A stretch of DNA of 64,000 nt, taken from contig CAAEIG010000097.1 in NCBI GenBank assembly GCA_900755895.1, forward strand, positions 1-64,000, read 5' to 3'. Positions 32,994 to 40,655 of the stretch are shown here, piece after piece (within the stretch, counting starts at the first letter, position 1; each line of letters begins with the position of its first letter). Source of the DNA: Clostridia bacterium. GTDB taxonomy: Bacteria; Bacillota; Clostridia; Oscillospirales; Acutalibacteraceae. The notes under the pieces are model-generated. The model saw only the letters and a list, made by a program, of their open reading frames with translations. It had not been told where the DNA came from and made no database searches. The translations under genes were made by a program, and so were the position numbers.

Positions 32994-35747
32994 TCAATAG
33001 CGAACCAGGTAAACCTGATCGCCGGTATCCTCTTGATTCAACCGCCGGTCACAAAGGAACAAATACTCCTTGGCGGCAAAATCCTGATAGGAGCTCTTGA
33101 GCACCTCAATAAACATTTTTCGGGCCTCGTAGTAGGAGCGTGCGCAGTACAGTGCCACACCCCGTTCAAACTGCTCCTTGGTCTCCGCTTTCCAGGCACG
33201 CTCCTCCGGAGTATCGCCGTCAAAGCAATCGTAAATGGGCTCCAGGGCTTCGGTGGCAGAAAGGGAGACAAATCCGATCCACCGCAGGTGATACCGGCTG
33301 CGGGCATCGGGAATTTGCTCCAACAGGGTACCGGTCACCAGGATCCGTGCCGAGTATTTCGGCGCCATCTTCTGCAAAAACTGTGCCAAATTGGTGGACT
33401 CGGAAATCGCCACAGCTTCCAAGCGCTCATCCGTACCAATGATACCCAGTTTTGTAGAACCGTAGTTCAACCCAATGGCAGGCCGCACACCCTCAAAGCC
33501 GGGCTCCTCTCCCAGGGGGAGCATCCGCTGGCAAATGGAAACCGCGCAGCTCAGGGCGGTGTCGCTGGAATCGGTGAAGAAGCCTTCGATTCCGGCATTC
33601 TCAAACTGGCTGATGACACCCTGCTTTTCCTGTATAGCAGGCACTGCCACGGACAAAATCCGGTTGATAAAGCGGTACATTTCCTCGCCAGTCATGGTGC
33701 GCATCCTGGTGTGGAAGGTCACGGTGTGGAAAGAAAGCGCCGTAGTGGACTGAGTGGTGTTGTCACCTTTTTGCACATCCGCCACACCTTCCTTGTGAAG
33801 CAGGCGGAATATCTGAGAGGGAATGAACCGGAAGCTGGCCCGATTAAACCGCTCCATCTGCTCAAAATGGTTTTGAATGCTCCGGGACATGCGGTTGAAC
33901 ACCTCAGAAATTTCCGCCACCTCATCCCTGCCACGAACGGGAACTGTCACGCCCAAGTGACCATCCAGCATCTCCTCCACGCCCCGCTTTAGGCGCTTCA
34001 AGGGATAGAGGCCGTAGGTGAGGATCACTGCGATAAAGACCATCATAGCAGCCAGGATCAGCATGTTCACCACGGTGAGATACCGGATCTCCTGACGGAT
34101 GTTGTAATCCAGCAACACCTTGGACATGCCCGACTCCAGCACAGCGGTCACATTGCCCTCATCATCAAAGACCGGCACCAGCACGACGCTCCAGTTGCCA
34201 AACTTATCCCGGTACTCCCCCTTGACGGGCTGACCTTTCTCCACACATTCGTAGAAATCCTCCACCAGCTCCCGGCTCTGTTTGTACTCCACCGGAGTAT
34301 TCACCGGCTGGGGATCGCAGAAGTAGGAATAAAGTTTGCCGTCCTTCACCCGATAGGCAAAAAGGTAGGAGAAGTAGTTGACATCCGAACTGCCCTCGTC
34401 AGCACTGCCCAGCAGCTGCACGGCTGTGCTGTTGCGGTTGAAGAACAGATCCTGGAAATCAAAGTACGCATCGGTTTCATAAGCCTCGGCAGGATCGATA
34501 TCCGTCCAATAGAAGGTATCCACTCCTGCCAGGAAATTCTGACTGTTCTGATAAAGCTCCCGATACTGGGCGTTCATCAACTCGGAGGTCAGATTGCGCT
34601 GGGTATAATAGCGGGTGACCAGCGCGCACAGGATCACCACGGGAAGCAACGCCAAGATCATCTTCGCCAGTATGGGAAACCGCCGGCGGGTGAGCATCAA
34701 AAACAGCTGGTAAATTCCCAGCAAAACTAGAGCCGCCACCACGGTCCACAACAGCGTCCAGAAGAAGGTTTTCCAGCAGGCAACAGGCTTTTTGGTCAAA
34801 CTTTCAAACACTTGAAGAACTCCATCCCGGTAGAGCCCCAAGCCGCTGGAATCGCCGTCCAGCTGCACTGTGGCACAGAACTCCCCGCCCTCTTTGTAGC
34901 GGATCTTTTCAAAATCACTGAACTGATACCCATCCCCCATGGCGAGATCGGCGTTGAGGATGACCTCTGCGGTACCGGTATTCAGATCAATCTGCAACAC
35001 CTGACCCAGGGCGGCATCGGTGACGTACACCAGATCTCCGCCGGGGTAGTAAAAATCCGTCAGCTGATGGGTGCCGTCGTCCTTGGGATACACCTGCACG
35101 GAACTGCCGTTCTCCAAGGAACGGTAAATCTTGTTGTCGGGTGTGATGAACACCAACTTCCACTTGTCGCTATAGGCGTAATCGTAGATATTGACATAGG
35201 GATCAAAGTAGAGCTGATGAATGTCCTCCACCTGGCCCGCTGAATCCATTCTATGTACGGTGACCACCAAATCATCTAAAAATTCATAGGTCAGATAAGT
35301 CACCTGGCCGTTCTCCACCTTGACGGACAGATTGTTCTGTCCATCGGGATAGACCACCGGCAACGTGCGGTAATGCTCCAATCTGCCCTTTTTAAAGTTG
35401 CAGTAGTAGACCGACTCGTCCAAATAGGTGTTGGTGATGGTGTCGATCTTGGCGCCGTACACATACATGCCTCCATTGTCCAGAGAGATGTAGTCAAACA
35501 CGTTGTATACGCCGCCCCCATCCTCACGGTCCACGGTAAACTGGCTCTGAATCTCTCCAGAAGTGTCCGCAGCAAAAAAGCGCACAGTTTCCTCGTCATC
35601 GTCAATGCCGTAAACCACATCGTTGGAGATCACCGAATCCAAGATGTAATGCAGGGGCTGTTCCCTGGTAAAGGCGGTGACAGCAGCCGACAGCGCCAGG
35701 CAAAGCACCAAGGCTCCCAGCAGTATTTTACTCAGTCGTTTCTTCAT
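32994..35747 (-). CDS. Membrane sensor protein with HAMP and degenerate class III cyclase domain
   Basis: 917-aa protein. A signal-anchor helix (7-27) precedes an extracytoplasmic beta-propeller-like part (about 28-315), two membrane helices (about 330-385), and a second extracytoplasmic sensor region. A membrane helix and HAMP domain (about 575-640) lead to a cytosolic class III nucleotide-cyclase-like domain (about 670-830; I-G-L-N-Y-G-S-T-K-L-G-I-I-G). The metal-binding Asp residues expected in F-x-D-I and G-D motifs are replaced (L-S-F-H-T-V, F-E-N-A-G), so catalysis is unlikely. A TPR-like tail ends the protein. It may report membrane state to the eCIS. ATG 35747 follows AGGAGG. Confidence 0.8.
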   Translation of the reverse strand: MKKRLSKILLGALVLCLALSAAVTAFTREQPLHYILDSVISNDVVYGIDDDEETVRFFAADTSGEIQSQFTVDREDGGGVYNVFDYISLDNGGMYVYGAKIDTITNTYLDESVYYCNFKKGRLEHYRTLPVVYPDGQNNLSVKVENGQVTYLTYEFLDDLVVTVHRMDSAGQVEDIHQLYFDPYVNIYDYAYSDKWKLVFITPDNKIYRSLENGSSVQVYPKDDGTHQLTDFYYPGGDLVYVTDAALGQVLQIDLNTGTAEVILNADLAMGDGYQFSDFEKIRYKEGGEFCATVQLDGDSSGLGLYRDGVLQVFESLTKKPVACWKTFFWTLLWTVVAALVLLGIYQLFLMLTRRRFPILAKMILALLPVVILCALVTRYYTQRNLTSELMNAQYRELYQNSQNFLAGVDTFYWTDIDPAEAYETDAYFDFQDLFFNRNSTAVQLLGSADEGSSDVNYFSYLFAYRVKDGKLYSYFCDPQPVNTPVEYKQSRELVEDFYECVEKGQPVKGEYRDKFGNWSVVLVPVFDDEGNVTAVLESGMSKVLLDYNIRQEIRYLTVVNMLILAAMMVFIAVILTYGLYPLKRLKRGVEEMLDGHLGVTVPVRGRDEVAEISEVFNRMSRSIQNHFEQMERFNRASFRFIPSQIFRLLHKEGVADVQKGDNTTQSTTALSFHTVTFHTRMRTMTGEEMYRFINRILSVAVPAIQEKQGVISQFENAGIEGFFTDSSDTALSCAVSICQRMLPLGEEPGFEGVRPAIGLNYGSTKLGIIGTDERLEAVAISESTNLAQFLQKMAPKYSARILVTGTLLEQIPDARSRYHLRWIGFVSLSATEALEPIYDCFDGDTPEERAWKAETKEQFERGVALYCARSYYEARKMFIEVLKSSYQDFAAKEYLFLCDRRLNQEDTGDQVYLVRY

Positions 35748-35757
35748 GCCGCACCTC

Positions 35758-36123
35758 CTACGGAACCATAACATTGGTGACACCAGGGCTTGTGACAGTG
35801 ATGACGCCGCCCCAGGTACACATACACTGACAGCTCTGGTTTAGAGCGGGGAATCCACCGATGGTGACAGTGGGACTGCCCGGCGCCCAAGGCGCCACGA
35901 TAAGCGGCGTACAGGGAGCCGCACCGCCTGCAGCCACCACAGCAGGATTCGCAGGACAGTTACACACTCCAAAAGGAGGAATGTTGACCATGGGGACGTA
36001 ATCCATGATCGTTGCCAAGGGAGCTCCATTGAGCACCCGATTGGTGGGCAGCACCGCCAAGACCGAGGGCGCCACTCCAAAGGAGCATTTGAGCATTGCT
36101 CCCGCACGAACTGCCATTGCCAT
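35758..36123 (-). CDS. DUF4280 PAAR-like spike-tip protein
   Basis: 121-aa protein beginning MAMAVRAGAMLKCSFG. It has a middle N-x-V-C-N-C-P-A-N-P and a late C-Q-C-M-C-T-W-G-G segment plus a P-G-V-T-N-V ending. This is the PAAR-like DUF4280 pattern, with several Cys that could bind a metal at the needle tip. Such tips cap the VgrG-type spike in contractile systems and help pierce membranes or carry effectors. ATG 36123 was chosen over an upstream ATG because it begins the conserved region. It precedes the cyclase-like gene by 10 bases. Confidence 0.85.
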   Translation of the reverse strand: MAMAVRAGAMLKCSFGVAPSVLAVLPTNRVLNGAPLATIMDYVPMVNIPPFGVCNCPANPAVVAAGGAAPCTPLIVAPWAPGSPTVTIGGFPALNQSCQCMCTWGGVITVTSPGVTNVMVP

Positions 36124-36206
36124 CTCTGTTCCGCCTTTCCCATTCCTGTCTTCCAATCACCCCGGACTTTGCGGCTCGGGGTTTTTCTTACACCGACACT
36201 TTGAGT

Positions 36207-36956
36207 TTAGAAGTCCACCTCTGTAAGGCTCTCCTCCAAGGTGAGTTCCTTTTCCTTAGCGCGTTTGGCTCCCGGGGCAAGGCAGCTGCATCGCACCTGG
36301 CTCTTCAAGCCTCCCGGAACCGCCAACCAGAACCGGCCATCCTCTCCCGCTGTGGTCTCCCACACCGGCAGCAGAACGGTCTGCGCCATGGAATGGTCCT
36401 TTTTCAAAGGAACTCCCAACCGGTGGTGTCCCTCTTCCAGGGTTTCCTCAAGGCGAAGCTCCTCCACCGTGCCCTGTCCTTTGACCGTCACGGCAAACAC
36501 CGCTCCATCCAAACGGGTATCCTCGGGCAAGTGAAGTCGGATGACCTCACTGCCTTTTTTATAGTTCTCTCCCAGCCGCACAGGCTGACCTCCCGTCACC
36601 GCAATACGGCTGCCAGGAGCGGCCGTGCCCTCCAAAAAGGCAGTCCCCTCTGGAAAGGGATACCGGCGGTTAGGCATAAGCCTCACCCAGCGCACCGGAA
36701 GGCTTCCTGCGGGATCGGGCAGCTCCTGCTTCAGGGAAGCATCCTGGAAAAACGGGGATTGAATCCGGACGGAAAGCACTCCCTGTCCGCAACCCAAAAA
36801 CACGTAGTAACCGTCTGGTTTGCGCACAGGCCTGGGGCGATCCGGGGACCACACCTGCAGTGTGGCATCCTGGATGATTCTGCCGGTGACACTGTCCACA
36901 CAGGCCACCACCAGGTCCGCCTTCCAGCCGATTTTTATGGTGTTCCACATTGCCAT
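36207..36956 (-). CDS. Unknown eCIS-associated protein with Ig/carboxypeptidase-regulatory-like fold
   Basis: 249 aa, all beta-rich. The N-terminus M-A-M-W-N-T-I-K-I-G-W-K-A-D-L-V-V-A-C-V-D-S-V-T-G resembles a carboxypeptidase-regulatory-like (transthyretin-type) domain, followed by two further beta domains. There is no signal peptide and no membrane helix. It lies between the DUF4255 cap-like protein and the PAAR-like tip, so a structural or adaptor role at one end of the particle is plausible. I do not recognise a named family. An 83-base gap to the PAAR gene contains a small G/C hairpin. Confidence 0.5.
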   Translation of the reverse strand: MAMWNTIKIGWKADLVVACVDSVTGRIIQDATLQVWSPDRPRPVRKPDGYYVFLGCGQGVLSVRIQSPFFQDASLKQELPDPAGSLPVRWVRLMPNRRYPFPEGTAFLEGTAAPGSRIAVTGGQPVRLGENYKKGSEVIRLHLPEDTRLDGAVFAVTVKGQGTVEELRLEETLEEGHHRLGVPLKKDHSMAQTVLLPVWETTAGEDGRFWLAVPGGLKSQVRCSCLAPGAKRAKEKELTLEESLTEVDF

Positions 36957-36983
36957 GACCTTCCCTCCTTTCTCCCTTGGGGG

Positions 36984-37565
36984 TTATGCCTGTTCCTTCT
37001 CGCTGACCGACAGATCCAAACCTGTGACCCTGCGGATCTGCCTAGTCTTCGTGGAGACCATGGACACGGGCTGCGCCTTGTAAAACAAGGAAGTACGGTA
37101 AGGCGCATCCGGCACGTTCCAGATCTTCAGTTTTTCCTCTGTGGTCAAAGTGACCCACTCCAACCGGACATCCAGACCTTTGGGCGTTGTCACCGGACGA
37201 TAGGAATCCCCGTCAAAAAAGCCGTAGTCCCGAAGCACTTGGGCCACCCGGCCCAGAATACGCTGTTCCTCCTCCGCCCGGAATTTCAGGCTGCTGGTGG
37301 AGTAGGGCGTAATCATGTAATACAACTGATAATAGCTGGGGGGATACTGCTGCCGCTGCAATCCCCGGCTGACCATCTCAGTTTCCCGCATTTCTGCGCA
37401 CTCGTCAATGGAATACAGGTGAACCCCCAACAGGAAATCCCCGTGATCGGCGGGACTGCACAAACCAATACTGTCCACGCTGCGCACCGTATCCGGCACC
37501 AGGTGTGCTTGGAGCAGCTTGATGATCGCACTGCTCAGATCCGCAAACGCTGTATATTCTCCCAC
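36984..37565 (-). CDS. DUF4255 protein (Pvc16/Afp16-like cap or tube terminator)
   Basis: 193 aa beginning (GTG) M-G-E-Y-T-A-F-A-D-L-S-S-A-I-I-K-L-L-Q. It has Y-Y-Q-L-Y-Y-M-I-T-P-Y and a regular alpha/beta body, typical of DUF4255/Pvc16 N-terminal proteins that terminate the sheath-tube assembly at the distal end. Open frame extends far upstream over the MORN gene, but GTG 37565 with GGAAAGGAG is clearly the start. Only 7 bases separate it from the MORN gene. Confidence 0.88.
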   Translation of the reverse strand: MGEYTAFADLSSAIIKLLQAHLVPDTVRSVDSIGLCSPADHGDFLLGVHLYSIDECAEMRETEMVSRGLQRQQYPPSYYQLYYMITPYSTSSLKFRAEEEQRILGRVAQVLRDYGFFDGDSYRPVTTPKGLDVRLEWVTLTTEEKLKIWNVPDAPYRTSLFYKAQPVSMVSTKTRQIRRVTGLDLSVSEKEQA

Positions 37566-37572
37566 TGTTGGC

Positions 37573-39774
37573 TCACTCCTTTCCTGTAAGCAGAGGAGGC
37601 GGCGCCAAGGATGCCTCCCTGCTGGTCTCCACCTGAGATGCGGTGGGCTGGGAAGAGACAGTCTCCTCAGGAGTGGAGCTCTCTGAAGAGGAACCACCTT
37701 GGTTCTGACTGTCATCCAGCTCATCCTGAGGCGTGACCAACACGCCGTTTCGGAACTCACCCATCTCCACCACTTTACCGGTGGCGGGATCATACAGGGT
37801 TCCCGTACCGTCATACAGACCGGATCGGAACCCGCCCTCATAGAGCAGACGGCCGTCACTGGTGTAGGCAGCGCCGTCCCCCTCATACTTACCCGAGAGG
37901 AAACTGCCTTCATAGATCACCTTGCCGGTCTGGACATTGTACAGCTTGCCGCTGCCCTGATAGACTCCCCGGTAAAATTCGCCATCGTACAACAGGGTAT
38001 CCCTGCTCACATCATAGAGCTGTCCAGCGCCGGAATAGAGATTTCTCTCCCACTGGCCTTCATAGAGAATCCGTTCTGTCTCCGCATCATAGGCAACACC
38101 TTCGCCGGAGCGCTGCCCTTTGGACCAGGCGCCCTCGTAAAGCAGGCGTTCCTCCTCATCGTAGAGCTTGCCCTCGCCCTCATACTGTCCGGCCGAAAAA
38201 GCTCCCTCATACTGGAGGGTACCATCCTCTCGGTACAGAGCGCCATCCCCTTGGAACTGGCCCTGAACAAAGGCTCCCTCATAGCGCAGCTCACCGTTTG
38301 CAAAGTACAGGGAGCCATTCCCCTCGTATTTACCGTCCACAAAACTTCCGCTGTACAGGACGCTGCCATCCTCCCGGTAGAGAGTACCCTCGCCCTGATA
38401 GACACCGTCCACCAGACCGCCTTCATACACCAGACGGTCCCCGTTGTACACTGCACCGGTGCCCTCCACGGGAAGGCCGTCCTTAAAGGTACCCTCATAC
38501 AGGACATTGCCGTCCCCGTCGTACAGGATACCGGACCCGTTGCGCTTTCCGGCTTTGTATTCGCCCTCAAAGATCAGGGCTCCGTTCTCGTATTCCTTGC
38601 CTTGGCCTTCATACAAACCGGCCACAAAGGCACCTTCATACACCAACTGGCCGTTGGATTGATACAGCTTGCCTTCCCCCTGATAGACGCCGTTTTCAAA
38701 GGCGCCTTCATAGAGCAGCCAACCTGCCGGGTCATAGAGTTTTCCTTCTCCCTGGTAGATCCCACTGGACAGAGCACCCTCATAAAGCAGTTTGCCCTCC
38801 TCCGAATATACCAGCCCAGTACCCTCCAGCGGTTCATCCGCCTCAAAGGTACCCTGGAAAAGCACGGTGCCATCCCCGGCGTACAAAGTGCCGGTACCGC
38901 TGCGCTTGCCGTCGGCAAACTGTCCGCTGTAAAGCAAACTGCCGTTTTCATAGAGCTTCCCTTCGCCGTCGTAGACCCCTGCGGCAAAGGCTCCCTCGTA
39001 CAGCAGCATTCCTTCGGCAGTGTACAGCTTGCCCTCGCCCTGGTAGGCGCCCTTCTCAAAAGCACCCTCATAGAGCAGAGCACCGTTGTCACCATAGAGC
39101 TTTCCGCTGCCTTGATAAACGCCGCTTTCAAAGGCGCCTTCATACTCCAAAGAACCGTCCTCACGATAGAGTTTTCCCATGCCGGCATACTGGTTGGCCA
39201 GAAACTCCCCCTTGTACTGGGTGGTTCCGTTGGAGTAATAGAGTTCTCCCATGCCGGAGTACTCCTCCAACAGGAACTCTCCACGATAGACCAGCGCGCC
39301 GTTATAATCCCACAGCTCTCCGCTGCCGGTGATACGGCCCTCCTCCATTCTGCCTCGGAAAATCAACTGGTCGTTCTCTTGGGCCAGCAATTCCACCTTG
39401 CCAGTATAGCCAATCATCTCCTGGCTGTTGAGGTACATGGTTTTGGTGAAAAATTGGGACTGAATCGCCGGAACCGCGAACTTGACTGCCACCACCACCA
39501 GCAGCAACGCCACCAGCACCAGGGCAAACATCAGCTTTTTCGCCACATAGTGCCTGCCAATGGCCACATAGCCCTTCAGCGTGGTGGGCGGCTTTGCGAT
39601 CTGCTTGACGTTCTGGTCGATGTCGCCCACCACTTTGTTGACAAAGCTGGTGGGGTTCATGGCAAAGCGAACCTTGCGGTAGAGGGCGTTGATGGGCCTG
39701 CTGACGGTGCGGGTCAAACGCTGCGCGCCATATTTCAGAACCTGATCCCACTGAAAATTGCTTTGAAACCGCAT
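37573..39774 (-). CDS. Membrane-anchored MORN-repeat protein
   Basis: 733 aa. Residues 1-78 are cytosolic and basic, one membrane helix is at about 81-103 (MFALVLVALLLVVVAVKFAV), then about 22 full MORN-type repeats of 23-24 residues (consensus L-L-Y-E-G-x-F-x-x-G-x-Y-x-G-x-G-x-L-Y) plus a partial one. A Ser/Gln-rich tail follows. If the helix is N-in, the repeat solenoid faces outside. MORN repeats in other proteins bind lipids or act as rigid spacers. Its position next to the cap-like gene suggests a tether or envelope anchor for the particle. The regular codon use indicates repeat expansion by duplication. Confidence 0.87.
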   Translation of the reverse strand: MRFQSNFQWDQVLKYGAQRLTRTVSRPINALYRKVRFAMNPTSFVNKVVGDIDQNVKQIAKPPTTLKGYVAIGRHYVAKKLMFALVLVALLLVVVAVKFAVPAIQSQFFTKTMYLNSQEMIGYTGKVELLAQENDQLIFRGRMEEGRITGSGELWDYNGALVYRGEFLLEEYSGMGELYYSNGTTQYKGEFLANQYAGMGKLYREDGSLEYEGAFESGVYQGSGKLYGDNGALLYEGAFEKGAYQGEGKLYTAEGMLLYEGAFAAGVYDGEGKLYENGSLLYSGQFADGKRSGTGTLYAGDGTVLFQGTFEADEPLEGTGLVYSEEGKLLYEGALSSGIYQGEGKLYDPAGWLLYEGAFENGVYQGEGKLYQSNGQLVYEGAFVAGLYEGQGKEYENGALIFEGEYKAGKRNGSGILYDGDGNVLYEGTFKDGLPVEGTGAVYNGDRLVYEGGLVDGVYQGEGTLYREDGSVLYSGSFVDGKYEGNGSLYFANGELRYEGAFVQGQFQGDGALYREDGTLQYEGAFSAGQYEGEGKLYDEEERLLYEGAWSKGQRSGEGVAYDAETERILYEGQWERNLYSGAGQLYDVSRDTLLYDGEFYRGVYQGSGKLYNVQTGKVIYEGSFLSGKYEGDGAAYTSDGRLLYEGGFRSGLYDGTGTLYDPATGKVVEMGEFRNGVLVTPQDELDDSQNQGGSSSESSTPEETVSSQPTASQVETSREASLAPPPLLTGKE

Positions 39775-39784
39775 CTCGCACCCC

Positions 39785-40651
39785 CTATTCTTTGATCTCT
39801 ACCGTCCCTATGTAAGAAATCGTCCCAGCGCTTTCAGCCTGCTGGCTTCCGGCGTTCCAGGTGACAATCAGGTAAATCACCACCGCGATGAGCACTGCTG
39901 CCGCCAAAATGGGCCGCAAGAGTCTAGCTGCGTTCTTGGCAGCCTCCCAAGCCTGAAAAGCCCGGCTGTTCCTCTGAGGAGGTCCGCTTTGCGGCTTGCC
40001 CAACTCTTCCCGCAAGAATTGATACAACGGCATAAACCGGCGGTACAACTCTTCCAAGCTGCCAGTTTGAGCGCAATCCAGTACAAATTCCTCCAAGGCT
40101 TGGTTGGACTGAAGTTCCAGCTCCACAGAGAACAAATCTTCAAAAAACTGCTGATAGGCTAACGACACCTGCTCCTGTGTGACGGAAAAGTAAAACCCGA
40201 TATCCTGCAGCTCATAGCGGAAACCGATCTCCAAAGACGGCGCCACACACACCCTGTCCGGGGTCAGCACATGCCTTTGAAAATACAGGGGCATCCGATA
40301 AAGCAGCATTTTATCCAGCAGATTTTTTCCGATCTCCAGCCGCTCTGCCAGGCTGCAGCTCTCCCGCTCCCGCTTCTGAGACCAGGTGGGATAGCTGCTG
40401 TAATGGAACACCCCATAGACGCTGCCGTCCTTGGGGAAACTCCCTGCAAAATCCTGGAAAGTACCCTCTCGGGTAAATTCCATGAACACCGGCACCATCT
40501 TCCTGACCAGCTCCGGCTCCTTCACCTGTACCAGAAGGTAATCGCTGGGATTCTGCTGGGCGTAATCTCTGCACAGGTAGTTGGCCGACAGGTCACTGCT
40601 GCCAAGCAGTTGGATCACGGTAAAGGTCTGTTCCAGCGATTGGATCAGCAT
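39785..40651 (-). CDS. Tail-anchored protein with possible kinase-like domain
   Basis: 288 aa. The N-terminal lobe reads like a protein-kinase small lobe (L-L-G-S-S-D-L-S-A-N-Y-L-C-R-D, then Y-L-L-V-Q-V-K-E-P with a VAIK-like Lys), but no H-R-D or D-F-G motif is seen, so if related it is a pseudokinase. One membrane helix lies close to the C-terminus (about 253-272), leaving about 16 residues beyond. ATG 40651 follows AAAGGAGTGAGACC. It precedes the MORN protein by 10 bases, and both carry single membrane helices, which suggests they form a membrane-attachment complex. Confidence 0.55.
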   Translation of the reverse strand: MLIQSLEQTFTVIQLLGSSDLSANYLCRDYAQQNPSDYLLVQVKEPELVRKMVPVFMEFTREGTFQDFAGSFPKDGSVYGVFHYSSYPTWSQKRERESCSLAERLEIGKNLLDKMLLYRMPLYFQRHVLTPDRVCVAPSLEIGFRYELQDIGFYFSVTQEQVSLAYQQFFEDLFSVELELQSNQALEEFVLDCAQTGSLEELYRRFMPLYQFLREELGKPQSGPPQRNSRAFQAWEAAKNAARLLRPILAAAVLIAVVIYLIVTWNAGSQQAESAGTISYIGTVEIKE

Positions 40652-40655
40652 GGTC

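Noticed and set aside
36124..36206. Terminator between the Ig-like gene and the PAAR-like gene
   Set aside because: A G/C hairpin is present (CCCCGA / TCCGGGG), but no T run follows on the minus strand.
37566..37913. N-terminal extension of the DUF4255 protein
   Set aside because: It lies antisense-free but out of frame over the end of the MORN gene. The family start MGEYTAF with GGAAAGGAG is clear.
37800..39300. Non-coding tandem repeats
   Set aside because: The periodicity is explained by MORN codons in one intact frame.
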